From Chryseomicrobium excrementi (GTDB lineage: Bacteria; Bacillota; Bacilli; Bacillales_A; Planococcaceae), in contig NZ_PCGR01000002.1 in assembly GCF_002798305.1 (NCBI RefSeq), positions 730,034-794,033 of the forward strand: 64,000 bases of DNA, read 5' to 3'. Below are positions 44,982 through 53,671 of this stretch, in pieces. The notes under the pieces are model-generated. The model did not search any database, was not told where the DNA came from, and saw only the letters and a list, made by a program, of their open reading frames with translations. Position numbers and translations under genes: made by a program. The number at the start of each line of letters is the position of its first letter. The stretch's first letter is position 1.

Positions 44982-45794
44982 ATGTGGGACAGTGTATTAC
45001 TAGCCATTGATCCGATCGCCTTTCAGTTAGGGCCATTAACGGTGCGCTGGTATGGTGTAATCATTGCGTTAGGAATTGTACTAGCGTTTCTCGTAGCGCA
45101 GAAAGAAATGGTGAAACGTGGGTTTCATCAAGAATATTTAACGGATCTCTTATTGTGGGCAATTCCGCTCGCCATCATTGGAGCTCGGATTTACTACGTT
45201 ATCTTCCAATGGGAAAACTATGCGGATAATCCGATAGATGCCTTTAAAATCTGGGAAGGCGGTATCGCCATTCACGGAGCGCTCATCGCTTCATTTTTGA
45301 CGGCTTACTTTTTTACAAAACGTCGTAACGATTCTTTCTTAAAAGTAGCAGATATCACGGCACCGAGTATTTTAATAGGACAAACTGTGGGACGTTGGGG
45401 GAACTTTATCAACCAAGAAGCACACGGTGGAGAAGTGACTCGAAGCTTCCTAGAAAACTTGTTCATCCCGAATTGGATCATTGAACAGATGAATATCGAC
45501 GGGAAATACTACCATCCGACATTTTTATACGAATCTATCTGGAATTTGACAGGCGTCATTATCTTGATTTTGCTTCGTAAAGTGAACTTATTGCGTGGAG
45601 AGATGTTATTGTTCTACGTAACCTGGTATTCGGTAGGTCGTTTCTTCATTGAAGGCCTTCGTACGGACAGTCTCTACATAGTAGGAGACCTTCGTGCTGC
45701 TCAAGTGGTCTCACTAGTGACCATTGTAGTCGCTATTAGTGTATTTGTTTACCGTCGTTTCATTTTAAAAGTGAAGGTACGTTATCAAGATTAA
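44982..45794 (+). CDS. lgt: Prolipoprotein diacylglyceryl transferase
   Basis: 270 residues with seven membrane helices. Transfers diacylglycerol from phosphatidylglycerol to the lipobox Cys of prolipoproteins. Signature [14 protein letters not shown] (about 145) and [10 protein letters not shown] near the start; the late [14 protein letters not shown] segment is also typical. Starts 16 nt after hprK. Confidence 0.96.
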   Translation: MWDSVLLAIDPIAFQLGPLTVRWYGVIIALGIVLAFLVAQKEMVKRGFHQEYLTDLLLWAIPLAIIGARIYYVIFQWENYADNPIDAFKIWEGGIAIHGALIASFLTAYFFTKRRNDSFLKVADITAPSILIGQTVGRWGNFINQEAHGGEVTRSFLENLFIPNWIIEQMNIDGKYYHPTFLYESIWNLTGVIILILLRKVNLLRGEMLLFYVTWYSVGRFFIEGLRTDSLYIVGDLRAAQVVSLVTIVVAISVFVYRRFILKVKVRYQD

Positions 45795-45810
45795 GAAAGA
45801 AGGCAATTTC

Positions 45811-46752
45811 GTGGGAATCTTAAAGCGCGGACTACAGGCGGGACTCAAGACGGCATGGACTCTAGGGAAGATCATCTTTCCTATTACATTGCTATTAACT
45901 ATTCTGCAGTTTACTCCGGTCTTACCATGGGTTACTAAAGCGATTGCACCACTCATGCAGCTGATTGGTCTTCCCGGAGAAGCAGCTATCCCGCTCGTGT
46001 TAGGGAATGCATTGAATTTGTATGCAGGGATTGCGGGGATTTTATCACTTGAGATGACAGTTAAAGAGGTGTTTATTTTGGCTGTCATGCTTTCTTTTTC
46101 GCATAATATTTTCATCGAGACGGGTGTAGCTCTTCGAGTAGGAGTTCGCCTTTGGGTCGTCCTCGTCGTTCGCTTCGGATTAGCGATTCTTTCTGCTGTC
46201 CTAATCAATTGGTTGTGGAAGGGGGGAGGCGAAATTGCGCAGTACGGCGTCATTCAATCGTCAGCAGCTACTCCAGAAGGTTGGGGAGAAATCCTACTAC
46301 TTGGACTGCAAAAAGCAAGTAGCGGTGTGTTGCAACTAGCTCTTATCGTCATCCCGTTGATGATCATCATTCAGTATTTACGTGAAAAGGGCTATATGGC
46401 GAAATTGAGTGACCGAATGGGCCCCCTTACACGAGTGCTTGGTGTGCAAGAAAATGCAGCTTCCACTCTAGTAGCTGGATTGGTGATCGGACTTGCGTAT
46501 GGGGCGGGTGTCATGATTCAAGCTGTACAAGAAGATGGAGTGAGCAAGAAAGATGCGACACTTGTCTTCATTTTTTTAGTAGCATGTCACGCAGTAGTTG
46601 AAGATACATTGATCTTTATTCCACTCGGCATCCCAATTTTACCGCTACTGGCGATTCGTTTAGTGACAGCCTTTGTCTTGACGATTGCAGTAGCATATGT
46701 CTGGAGACGGGCAGAACGAACACAACGGAACGAGGTGACCCAACAAGGATGA
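45811..46752 (+). CDS. yvoD: Nucleoside-recognition (Gate) domain membrane protein (YvoD-like)
   Basis: 313 residues, about eight membrane helices in two halves, GTG start with GAAGGC upstream. Gate-type segments: GLPGEAAIPLVLGNALNLYAG in the first half and LVAGLVIGLAYGAGVMIQA in the second. Its place between lgt and ppaX is that of B. subtilis yvoD. The transported or sensed molecule is unknown. Overlaps ppaX by 4 nt. Confidence 0.85.
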   Translation: MGILKRGLQAGLKTAWTLGKIIFPITLLLTILQFTPVLPWVTKAIAPLMQLIGLPGEAAIPLVLGNALNLYAGIAGILSLEMTVKEVFILAVMLSFSHNIFIETGVALRVGVRLWVVLVVRFGLAILSAVLINWLWKGGGEIAQYGVIQSSAATPEGWGEILLLGLQKASSGVLQLALIVIPLMIIIQYLREKGYMAKLSDRMGPLTRVLGVQENAASTLVAGLVIGLAYGAGVMIQAVQEDGVSKKDATLVFIFLVACHAVVEDTLIFIPLGIPILPLLAIRLVTAFVLTIAVAYVWRRAERTQRNEVTQQG

Positions 46753-47402
46753 CACAACACATACAAGCAATTTTATTTGATTTAGATGGAACATTGATTG
46801 ATACCAATGAACTGATTATCCAGACATTCCAGACGGTCCTGGATGAAAGATTTCCTGGGAAGTATTCTCGCGAAACCATCCTACCGTTCTTAGGTCCCCC
46901 TCTTTATGAGACGTTTCAACAAGTCGATCCTACTCAAGTGGACGAGCTGATTGCAGCTTACCGGAAATGGAATGTGGAGAACCATGATGCAATGGTTCAA
47001 GCATTTCCTGGTGTTGCAGAGACACTTGCAGAGTTGCATGGTCGAGGGATCAAGCTGGCTATCGTCTCTACAAAACGAAACGAAATGATAGAGCGTGCTT
47101 TAAAGCTGATGAATGTCCGACAGAATTTCGCTGCAGTCATTGGTCTAGACGATGTGAAGAACGCAAAGCCGGACCCAGAACCTGTGCAACTGGCACTTTC
47201 GAAACTTGGAGTAGAACCAGGACACGCTCTAATGGTCGGAGACAATTTCCATGATATCGTCGCAGCACGAGCTGCTGGTGTAGATTCAGTAGCTGTTGCC
47301 TGGTCTATCAAAGGTCTAGATTATTTGATGGCGTTTGAGCCGGTCTATGCGATTCATGATATGTCTGAGCTGGTGACCATCACTTTCGGTGAAGAATCAT
47401 GA
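46749..47402 (+). CDS. ppaX: Pyrophosphatase PpaX
   Basis: 217 residues, HAD family. Motif I LFDLDGTLIDTN, motif II in AIVSTKRNE, motif III Lys in KNAKPDPEP, motif IV MVGDNFHDIVAA. PpaX hydrolyses pyrophosphate released when HprK dephosphorylates Ser-phosphorylated HPr, which explains its operon with hprK. Overlaps both neighbours by 4 nt. Confidence 0.92.
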   Translation: MTQHIQAILFDLDGTLIDTNELIIQTFQTVLDERFPGKYSRETILPFLGPPLYETFQQVDPTQVDELIAAYRKWNVENHDAMVQAFPGVAETLAELHGRGIKLAIVSTKRNEMIERALKLMNVRQNFAAVIGLDDVKNAKPDPEPVQLALSKLGVEPGHALMVGDNFHDIVAARAAGVDSVAVAWSIKGLDYLMAFEPVYAIHDMSELVTITFGEES

Positions 47403-47878
47403 GAAACACCGAACGGTATCCAGTGACAGTAAGCAACTCACTTTGGCAGATTTACAAGACGGTTCCTTTTTGGAAAGTGATGAAGAACTTCATTGTGATT
47501 CAAGTAGCTCGTTACAGCCCGTCTCTAAGTATGAAAAACTGGCTTTACCGCAACCTTTTGAAAATGGAAGTGGGGGACCAGACAGCTTTTGCGCTAATGG
47601 TGATGGTGGACGTCATGTTTCCTGAACGAATCAAAGTCGGTAAAAATGCAATCATTGGCTACAATACGACCATTCTGGCTCATGAGTATCTGATTGATGA
47701 ATACCGACTCGGGGATGTCATTATTGGAGATAATGTGTTAATTGGTGCCAATACCACGATCCTACCTGGTGTGACTATTGGAGATGGTGCTACAGTATCC
47801 GCGGCGACTCTTGTTCATAAAGATGTGCCGGCTGGTGCCTTTGTTGGCGGCAATCCGATGCAAATCATACGATCTTAA
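47399..47878 (+). CDS. yvoF: Left-handed beta-helix acyltransferase (YvoF-like)
   Basis: 159 residues. Hexapeptide repeats fill the C-terminal half (IKVGKNAIIGYNTTI, VIIGDNVLIGANTTI, VTIGDGATVSAATL), ending in the usual GGNPMQII. It is a trimeric O- or N-acetyltransferase by family; acceptor unknown. Last gene of the hprK operon, as in B. subtilis. Confidence 0.87.
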   Translation: MRNTERYPVTVSNSLWQIYKTVPFWKVMKNFIVIQVARYSPSLSMKNWLYRNLLKMEVGDQTAFALMVMVDVMFPERIKVGKNAIIGYNTTILAHEYLIDEYRLGDVIIGDNVLIGANTTILPGVTIGDGATVSAATLVHKDVPAGAFVGGNPMQIIRS

Positions 47879-47898
47879 AGTTTCATGTAGAATTTAGT

Positions 47899-47932
47899 AA
47901 AGGCAGTTTCTCAAACGAGAGGCTGCCTTTTT
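47899..47932 (+). terminator. Terminator of the hprK operon
   Basis: AAAGGCAG / CTGCCTTT with an inner TCTC/GAGA pairing, then T run. Confidence 0.92.
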
Positions 47933-47954
47933 AGCGTTTGAATCGTGCCTATCT

Positions 47955-47994
47955 TCACCTGAGAAGCCTCTTTCCAAGGGGAGAACCTCGAAGC
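47955..47994 (-). repeat. Family E repeat, copy 2
   Basis: On the minus strand it reads CGAGGTTCTCCCCTTGGAAA followed by GAGGCTTCTCAGGTG. It starts a 600-nt gene-free stretch (47933-48538) built of repeats plus the his promoter. Confidence 0.6.
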
Positions 47995-48080
47995 CTCCTC
48001 GCTGCACCTCGGTGAAGGGATGCAGTCTCTCATGCAAGAGTTCTAAAATACAATGCTTGGATTACGGGCGACTGCGGGGT

Positions 48081-48127
48081 CTCCGAGAACCTCTTTATTC
48101 CCTGGGAAAAAGGCGTCTCAGGTTCAA
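48081..48127 (+). repeat. Family E repeat, copy 3
   Basis: A diverged copy: GAGAACCTC, then CCCTGGGAAAAAGGCGTCTCAG. Confidence 0.5.
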
Positions 48128-48163
48128 AAACCATTGAATCTGTTAACCTAAAATCTAGATTGG

Positions 48164-48308
48164 GAGAGTGTGAAAGAAAAGATACGCGTTCCGTGGTATC
48201 AGAGTGGTTTGAAGAACCCACAGCGGAGGCCAAAGCGTAAGCATTGGTATGCCGCGAAGATTCTGATGGTCGCTCCCACAGATAAGCGGATCTTTTCCGA
48301 ACACTCTC
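48164..48308 (-). repeat. Family B repeat, copy 2 (uninterrupted)
   Basis: About 145 nt. Read on the minus strand it starts GAGTGTTCGGAAAAGATCCG and ends CTTTCACACTCTC. It is the intact counterpart of 16883-17148. Short ORFs in it are incidental. Confidence 0.8.
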
Positions 48309-48344
48309 AGCCAACCTTTTCTAATTTTATGGACTAACTCAAAA

Positions 48345-48396
48345 AGCTACGGAGTTCTCCCTTAGGAAAAAGGCTTCTCAGGTGAAACTAGCTAAA
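48345..48396 (+). repeat. Family E repeat, copy 4
   Basis: GGAGTTCTCCCTTAGGAAAA, AGGCTTCTCAGGTGAAACTA; closest to copy 1. Confidence 0.65.
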
Positions 48397-48446
48397 CTAT
48401 AATTGAACCTCACCCAAACAGGGTATGGAAGGAAAAGACGGGAAGG

Positions 48447-48475
48447 TTGACGAATAGTACAGCATGCCGTACACT
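48447..48475 (+). promoter_or_regulatory. SigA promoter of the his operon with overlapping palindrome
   Basis: -35 TTGACG, 17-bp spacer, -10 TACACT, 64 nt before hisZ. GTACAGCATGCCGTAC (48457-48472) is symmetric at 14 of 16 positions. It covers the spacer and the first bases of the -10, where a repressor could block transcription. Confidence 0.75.
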
Positions 48476-48538
48476 AAAACAATAATTCATTACTCTACTA
48501 CTCTAGCAGACTAAAGTAATTAAAGTGAGGCGAACAAC

Positions 48539-49696
48539 ATGTCGACCATCCAACCTTTCGAAAAACCACTGGGCATGCGAGATACACTTCCGCGCCTTTA
48601 CGCCCAACAACATACCATCCGTGCCGAGGCCATGGACTACATGCGCAAGCATGGCTATGAATTCATCCAAACACCTTCTCTCGAGTACTTCGAGACCATT
48701 GGAAAAATCAGCTCGTTAGATGAAGCGGCCCTGTTTAAATTAGTCGACAATCAAGGAGAGATGTTGGTGTTGCGTCCCGATCTGACCACACCGATCGCTC
48801 GTATTGCGGCTGCAAAACTGTTGAAAGAGAAAAACCCACTTCGTCTAGCTTATAGTTCGACCGTGTTCCGCGCTCAGCAACGTGAAGGGGGACGACCAGC
48901 AGAATTCGAACAACTTGGACTAGAACTCCTTGGAGACACGAGTGCTCTAGCAGATAGTGAGATGCTGCAAATGGCAGCGGGACTTTTAAAGTCACTTGGC
49001 CTTCAAAACTTCACGATTACAGTAGGACATGCAGGACTGATCAATCATGCAATTGATCAGATGATTCCTGATGTGAAAGAACGAGATCGTGTCCGACACT
49101 TTTTAGTAGACAAGAACTTTGTCGGAATTGACCGTTGGGCAGCAACCTATCCCGATTCGAAAGAATTCTTCGCATTCTTCCAACAGTCGATTCGTGGGAT
49201 GACACTGAAAGAATTGTTGGAACAGTTCCCAGTCCTTCAAACAGAAGCGGCAGAACAGTTCTTAGCCGTCAGCAACTGGATAGACGACTTACCTGAACTT
49301 AAAGAACACTTCCAGCTGGATCCGTTAGTAGTCAGCCACATGCACTATTACACGGGAATGGTATTTGAAGTGTATGCAGAAGGAAGCGGCTTCGCACTAG
49401 GAAACGGTGGGCGCTACGATGATTTACTCGAGCAGTTCGGAATGAAAGTCGGAGCAACCGGCTTTAGTATTCGCTTAGATTATTTACTAGAGATTTTACC
49501 GATTGCTGTCGAAGCTCCTACTCGAACTCTAGTGTACACGGACCAAAATTCAACTCGAGAGGCGAATCAACAAGCTACCGCACTACGTACGCAAGGAAAT
49601 TATGTGACGGTTCAGTTCAAAGAAAGCGTGCTTGATACAAAAGCGTTTGAACAGAACTTCGATGATGTGATTGATTTGACGAAGGAGGCTCGCTAA
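48539..49696 (+). CDS. hisZ: ATP phosphoribosyltransferase regulatory subunit
   Basis: 385 residues. A histidyl-tRNA synthetase-like protein that lacks aminoacylation and the anticodon domain; it forms the first enzyme of histidine synthesis with short-form HisG. Class-II motifs: [57 protein letters not shown]. Shares 1 nt (TAATG) with hisG. Confidence 0.95.
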   Translation: MSTIQPFEKPLGMRDTLPRLYAQQHTIRAEAMDYMRKHGYEFIQTPSLEYFETIGKISSLDEAALFKLVDNQGEMLVLRPDLTTPIARIAAAKLLKEKNPLRLAYSSTVFRAQQREGGRPAEFEQLGLELLGDTSALADSEMLQMAAGLLKSLGLQNFTITVGHAGLINHAIDQMIPDVKERDRVRHFLVDKNFVGIDRWAATYPDSKEFFAFFQQSIRGMTLKELLEQFPVLQTEAAEQFLAVSNWIDDLPELKEHFQLDPLVVSHMHYYTGMVFEVYAEGSGFALGNGGRYDDLLEQFGMKVGATGFSIRLDYLLEILPIAVEAPTRTLVYTDQNSTREANQQATALRTQGNYVTVQFKESVLDTKAFEQNFDDVIDLTKEAR

Positions 49697-50331
49697 TGGA
49701 GTACTTGACGATTGCGATGCCAAAGGGCCGCATTTTTGAAGAAGCTTTAGAATTATTGAAAGCTGCAGGGTATGATCTTCCGAATGAAATGGAAGACTCC
49801 CGCAAACTGATTGTAGAAGTACCTTCAGAACAATTGCGCTTTATTTTAGCAAAACCGATGGACGTTCCGGTGTATGTAGAACACGGCGTAGCGGACTTAG
49901 GGGTGGCTGGAAAAGACGTGTTACTTGAGCAACAACGCAGTGTGATGGAACTTGTTGACCTTCAAATCAGCTATTGCTACATGGCAACGGCCGGTCTTCC
50001 GGATACCGTGATGAATGATGTGGCACCACGCGTTGCGACAAAATATCCGACGATTGCTACTACATTCTTTAAAGAAAAGGGAGAACAAGTTGAAATCATT
50101 GAACTGAACGGTTCGATTGAACTCGCGCCAATGATCGGACTTGCAGACCGAATTGTCGATATCGTTTCGACGGGACGTACGTTAAAAGAGAACGGACTCG
50201 TAGAATACGAAAAGATTGCTGACATCACGTCTCGCCTCGTCGCAAACCCTGTAAGCTATCGTGTCAAACAAGCACGAATTCGGGATATGGCCAAACGACT
50301 TCAACAAGCAGTAGGAGAGATGCAACGATGA
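49696..50331 (+). CDS. hisG: ATP phosphoribosyltransferase catalytic subunit (short form)
   Basis: 211 residues, the short form that needs HisZ. Condenses ATP and PRPP, step 1. Motifs: [18 protein letters not shown] and the PRPP loop [14 protein letters not shown]. The C-terminal regulatory domain of long HisG is absent, consistent with hisZ upstream. Confidence 0.96.
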   Translation: MEYLTIAMPKGRIFEEALELLKAAGYDLPNEMEDSRKLIVEVPSEQLRFILAKPMDVPVYVEHGVADLGVAGKDVLLEQQRSVMELVDLQISYCYMATAGLPDTVMNDVAPRVATKYPTIATTFFKEKGEQVEIIELNGSIELAPMIGLADRIVDIVSTGRTLKENGLVEYEKIADITSRLVANPVSYRVKQARIRDMAKRLQQAVGEMQR

Positions 50332-51614
50332 ACATCACAGAATGGAACAATAGCATGACCATCCAGCGTTCTGTCGACCAAGGTTCAGAACAGGACCGCC
50401 AGACCGTTCAAAGCATCATCCAAGATGTTCGACAAAATGGGGATGCGGCACTCTTCGCCTACACGAAAAAATGGGACCGGGCAGAGCTCACGACACTCCG
50501 GGTGAGCAAGAAAGAAATCGAACAGGCTCTGCAAACGATTGATCCGCAACTCAAGCAAGATCTGCAAGAAGCGGCTGACAATATTCGCGCGTTTCATGAA
50601 CTTCAATTGCGTGACGAGCTAAGGTTGCCTCTCGAGCACGACAGCTACCTGTCGTACCGATTCTTACCCATGGATGCAGCAGGACTTTACGTTCCAGGTG
50701 GGACTGCAGCGTATCCGTCTTCCGTATTGATGAATGCTATCCCAGCGAAAGTAGCAGGAGTTGGGAAGCTTGTCATTACAACGCCTCCAAATCCGGATGG
50801 GTCTATCCCAGTAGGAGTGTTAGTTGCTGCTTCAATTGCCAGAGTAGATGAAATCTATAAAGTGGGCGGAGCACAAGCCATTGCCGCTCTCGCGTACGGG
50901 ACGGAATCGATTCCGAAAGTCGACAAGATCACAGGACCAGGAAATCGTTTTGTCGCTCTTGCGAAGCGAGAAGTTTTTGGTACGGTGTCAATTGACAGTA
51001 TAGCCGGTCCAAGTGAGATTGCGGTTCTTGCAGATGACACAGCACGAGCAGCAGATGTCGCGGCGGATTTGATTGCACAAGCGGAACACGATGTATTGGC
51101 TTGCTCGATCTTGATCACGACAAGCCAGTCGTTAGCAGACCAAGTTAAAACAGAGGTCGAGAGACAACTGTCAACGCTTCCAAGACAAGACATTGCCCGC
51201 GCGTCTATTGAAGACTACGGCATGATCTATGTGACGGAGTCGATGGAGCAGGCTATTGAAGCAGTCAATCAATTGGCTCCTGAGCATTTAGAGATTTTGA
51301 CAGAAGATGCAGAAAAGCTTAGCCGACAAATTCGCCACGCAGGAGCCATCTTCCTTGGTCGCTACTCATCAGAGCCAATCGGCGACTATTTTGCAGGCAC
51401 CAACCACGTCTTACCAACGAACAGTACGGCTCGTTTTTCGAGCGGTCTGAGTGTGGAAGACTTCCAGAAGAAAACAAGTGTCATCTACTATACAAAAGAG
51501 TTGTGGAATCAAAACTATCCGAAGATTGCCCGTCTTGCCCGCATGGAACAACTTGAAGGGCATGCACGCGCTGTAGAGATTCGTAAGGACCAGGAGGAAA
51601 TCAATCATGACTGA
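50328..51614 (+). CDS. hisD: Histidinol dehydrogenase
   Basis: 428 residues. Zinc enzyme oxidising histidinol to histidine in two NAD-dependent steps (last reactions). Motifs: [49 protein letters not shown], and the late [10 protein letters not shown]. Overlaps hisG (ATGA) and hisB (8 nt). Confidence 0.97.
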   Translation: MNITEWNNSMTIQRSVDQGSEQDRQTVQSIIQDVRQNGDAALFAYTKKWDRAELTTLRVSKKEIEQALQTIDPQLKQDLQEAADNIRAFHELQLRDELRLPLEHDSYLSYRFLPMDAAGLYVPGGTAAYPSSVLMNAIPAKVAGVGKLVITTPPNPDGSIPVGVLVAASIARVDEIYKVGGAQAIAALAYGTESIPKVDKITGPGNRFVALAKREVFGTVSIDSIAGPSEIAVLADDTARAADVAADLIAQAEHDVLACSILITTSQSLADQVKTEVERQLSTLPRQDIARASIEDYGMIYVTESMEQAIEAVNQLAPEHLEILTEDAEKLSRQIRHAGAIFLGRYSSEPIGDYFAGTNHVLPTNSTARFSSGLSVEDFQKKTSVIYYTKELWNQNYPKIARLARMEQLEGHARAVEIRKDQEEINHD

Positions 51615-52200
51615 ACGCAAAGCGCATCAAAAGCGAAAAACGAGTGAAACGTTTGTAGAAGTGGAGCTTGCTATAGATGGTTCCGGAAAATCGACTGTCG
51701 ATACAGGAGTGCCTTTTCTAGACCACATGCTTGACCTGTTTGTCCGTCACGGGTTGTTTGACGGGACGATCACTGCAAAAGGCGACACGCATATCGATGA
51801 TCACCATACGACAGAAGACGTCGGCATTGTGTTAGGGCAAGTCGTCCAACAAGCGTTAGGAGACAAAAAAGGGATCAAACGCTATGGTAGTTCGTTCATT
51901 CCTATGGATGATGCACTCGCTCAAGTAGTCGTGGATGTTTCCAACAGACCGCACTTAGAGTTTCGTGCAGAGTTCCCAAAAGAAAAAGTAGGAACGTTTG
52001 ATGTGGAGCTAGTTCATGAGTTTCTTTGGAAATTCGCTCTAGAGTCTCGAATGAATGTGCACGTCATCGTCCATTACGGACACAATACGCACCACATGAT
52101 TGAAGCCATCTTCAAAGGTCTCGCACGTGCACTAGACGAAGCAACTCAGATTGACCCTCGTGTAACAGGAGTTCCTTCTACAAAAGGGTCTTTATCATAA
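51607..52200 (+). CDS. hisB: Imidazoleglycerol-phosphate dehydratase
   Basis: 197 residues, monofunctional. Metal-binding segments: FLDHMLDLFVRHG, HIDDHHTTEDVGI, HLVHEF-type VELVHEFLWKFA, and GHNTHHMIEAIFK. It acts on imidazoleglycerol phosphate, the product of HisH-HisF, neither of which is present here. Only 12 nt separate it from hisA, where other Bacillales have hisH. Confidence 0.96.
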   Translation: MTERKAHQKRKTSETFVEVELAIDGSGKSTVDTGVPFLDHMLDLFVRHGLFDGTITAKGDTHIDDHHTTEDVGIVLGQVVQQALGDKKGIKRYGSSFIPMDDALAQVVVDVSNRPHLEFRAEFPKEKVGTFDVELVHEFLWKFALESRMNVHVIVHYGHNTHHMIEAIFKGLARALDEATQIDPRVTGVPSTKGSLS

Positions 52201-52212
52201 GGAGGAGCAGCT

Positions 52213-52944
52213 ATGGTACAACTTTACCCAGCTATTGATATGAAAGATGGCAAGTGTGTCCGTCTTTATCAAGGCGATTACAATCAACAAACTGTTTACG
52301 GAGACTCGCCGTTTGATATGGCGAAATCTTTTGTGGGGCAAGGCGCCGACTGGATCCACTTAGTCGATTTGGACGGTGCAAAAGATGGCACGAAACCGCA
52401 CGCAGAGTATGTGTTTCGTATCAAAGACGAGCTTGGAGTTTCCGTACAGATCGGCGGAGGGATTCGTTCTATTGAAGACGCTGCGTTCTACTTAGACCGA
52501 GGTGTGGACCGAGTGATTATTGGCAGCCTCGCAGTCAAGCAGCCCGAGCTTGTAGAAGCGATGTTGAAAAGTTACGGTGGCGACCGAATCGTCTTAGGAC
52601 TAGATGCGAAAGATGGTTTTGTCGCGACTCATGGCTGGCTAGAGACTTCTGAGCTCACGGCAATCGAAGTGGGAAAACGCTTTGCGGCTGTTGGTGCGAA
52701 ACATATCGTGTTCACAGACATTGCGATGGACGGGACTTTGTCAGGGCCGAACTTACAGGCGACACGTGAACTTGCAGATGCGACGGGCCTTCAAGTCATC
52801 GTCTCTGGAGGCATCAGTTCCCTTGATGATATTCGTGCAGTTAAAGAGCAAGCTGAGGACTCGACGATTTCTGGAGTGATTGTCGGAAAAGCGATTTATA
52901 GTGGCCGCTTCACAGTAGCGGAAGCCAAGGAGGTAGTGGGATGA
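52213..52944 (+). CDS. hisA: ProFAR isomerase HisA
   Basis: 243 residues, (beta-alpha)8 barrel. Phosphate- and substrate-binding segments: [51 protein letters not shown] and [10 protein letters not shown]. The DGTLSGPN form identifies HisA rather than the homologous HisF. RBS AAGGAGGAG. Overlaps hisI by 4 nt (ATGA), where hisF would be expected in between. Confidence 0.95.
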   Translation: MVQLYPAIDMKDGKCVRLYQGDYNQQTVYGDSPFDMAKSFVGQGADWIHLVDLDGAKDGTKPHAEYVFRIKDELGVSVQIGGGIRSIEDAAFYLDRGVDRVIIGSLAVKQPELVEAMLKSYGGDRIVLGLDAKDGFVATHGWLETSELTAIEVGKRFAAVGAKHIVFTDIAMDGTLSGPNLQATRELADATGLQVIVSGGISSLDDIRAVKEQAEDSTISGVIVGKAIYSGRFTVAEAKEVVG

Positions 52945-53549
52945 CGATTCGGTTTGATGATAACGGACTGCTTCCTGCCATTGTCCAAGATGCGCGAACA
53001 AAAGAAGTACTGACGCTTGCCTATATGAATGAAGAATCATTAGAGAAGACGAAAGAAACGGGAGAAACGTGGTTTTACAGCCGCAGCCGTCAAGAGCTCT
53101 GGCATAAAGGAGCGACTTCTGGGAACACGCAACAAGTGGTGTCGATTACAGCAGATTGTGATCAAGACGCTCTTGTCGTTTCCGTACTCCCAAACGGACC
53201 TGCGTGCCATACGGGCGCTCGTTCTTGTTTCAATGAAACGGTAGTTGAAAATGATAAGGTAGCAAGCGTCGAGGCCATCACTCGTTTAGAGCAAGTGATT
53301 AAGACGCGATTCGTGGAAAAACCAGAAGGTGCGTATACGACGTACTTGTTTGAAAAAGGTGTCGACAAGATTGGGAAGAAGATTGGAGAAGAAGCGACAG
53401 AAGTGGTCATTGCAGCGAAAAACAATGACGCAGAAGAGCTCTCCATGGAAGCAGCCGACCTTATCTATCACTTGATGGTGATGCTTGAAAATCAGAAAGT
53501 ACCGTTTGCGAATGTGCTCGAGATTCTGGAACAACGCGCTTCCAAGTAA
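52941..53549 (+). CDS. hisI: Bifunctional PRA-CH cyclohydrolase / PRA-PH pyrophosphatase
   Basis: 202 residues. N-terminal cyclohydrolase (1-110: [15 protein letters not shown], metal [17 protein letters not shown]) and C-terminal pyrophosphatase (115-200: [31 protein letters not shown]). Catalyses steps 2 and 3. Last gene of the operon. Contains the complete fused HisIE seen in B. subtilis. Confidence 0.95.
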   Translation: MTIRFDDNGLLPAIVQDARTKEVLTLAYMNEESLEKTKETGETWFYSRSRQELWHKGATSGNTQQVVSITADCDQDALVVSVLPNGPACHTGARSCFNETVVENDKVASVEAITRLEQVIKTRFVEKPEGAYTTYLFEKGVDKIGKKIGEEATEVVIAAKNNDAEELSMEAADLIYHLMVMLENQKVPFANVLEILEQRASK

Positions 53550-53585
53550 AGTCATTCATAGGGACAAATTCATACGTAGGTATGC

Positions 53586-53640
53586 TATACTGAAGAATAA
53601 ACGAAACAGGAACGTGTACGCCGCGTTCCTGTTCTTTCTT
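53586..53640 (+). promoter_or_regulatory. Extended -10 and leader hairpin of the yvcD-like gene
   Basis: TATGCTATACT (extended -10, 53581-53591) is followed by hairpin CAGGAACG / CGTTCCTG (53607-53631) and GTTCTTTCTT. The hairpin could be an attenuator or the his-operon terminator. The sequence TTCATAGGGACAAA just upstream (53555-53568) recurs before cggR. Confidence 0.5.
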
Positions 53641-53671
53641 GATGAATACGACCCGGCAACTGGAGGATACT

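Noticed and set aside
48030-48314. 94-codon minus-strand ORF before hisZ
   Set aside because: Covers family E and B repeats; composition and position fit non-coding repeat DNA, not a gene.
48476-48538. T-box leader before hisZ
   Set aside because: The leader between promoter and start is only about 60 nt and has no T-box sequence or terminator.
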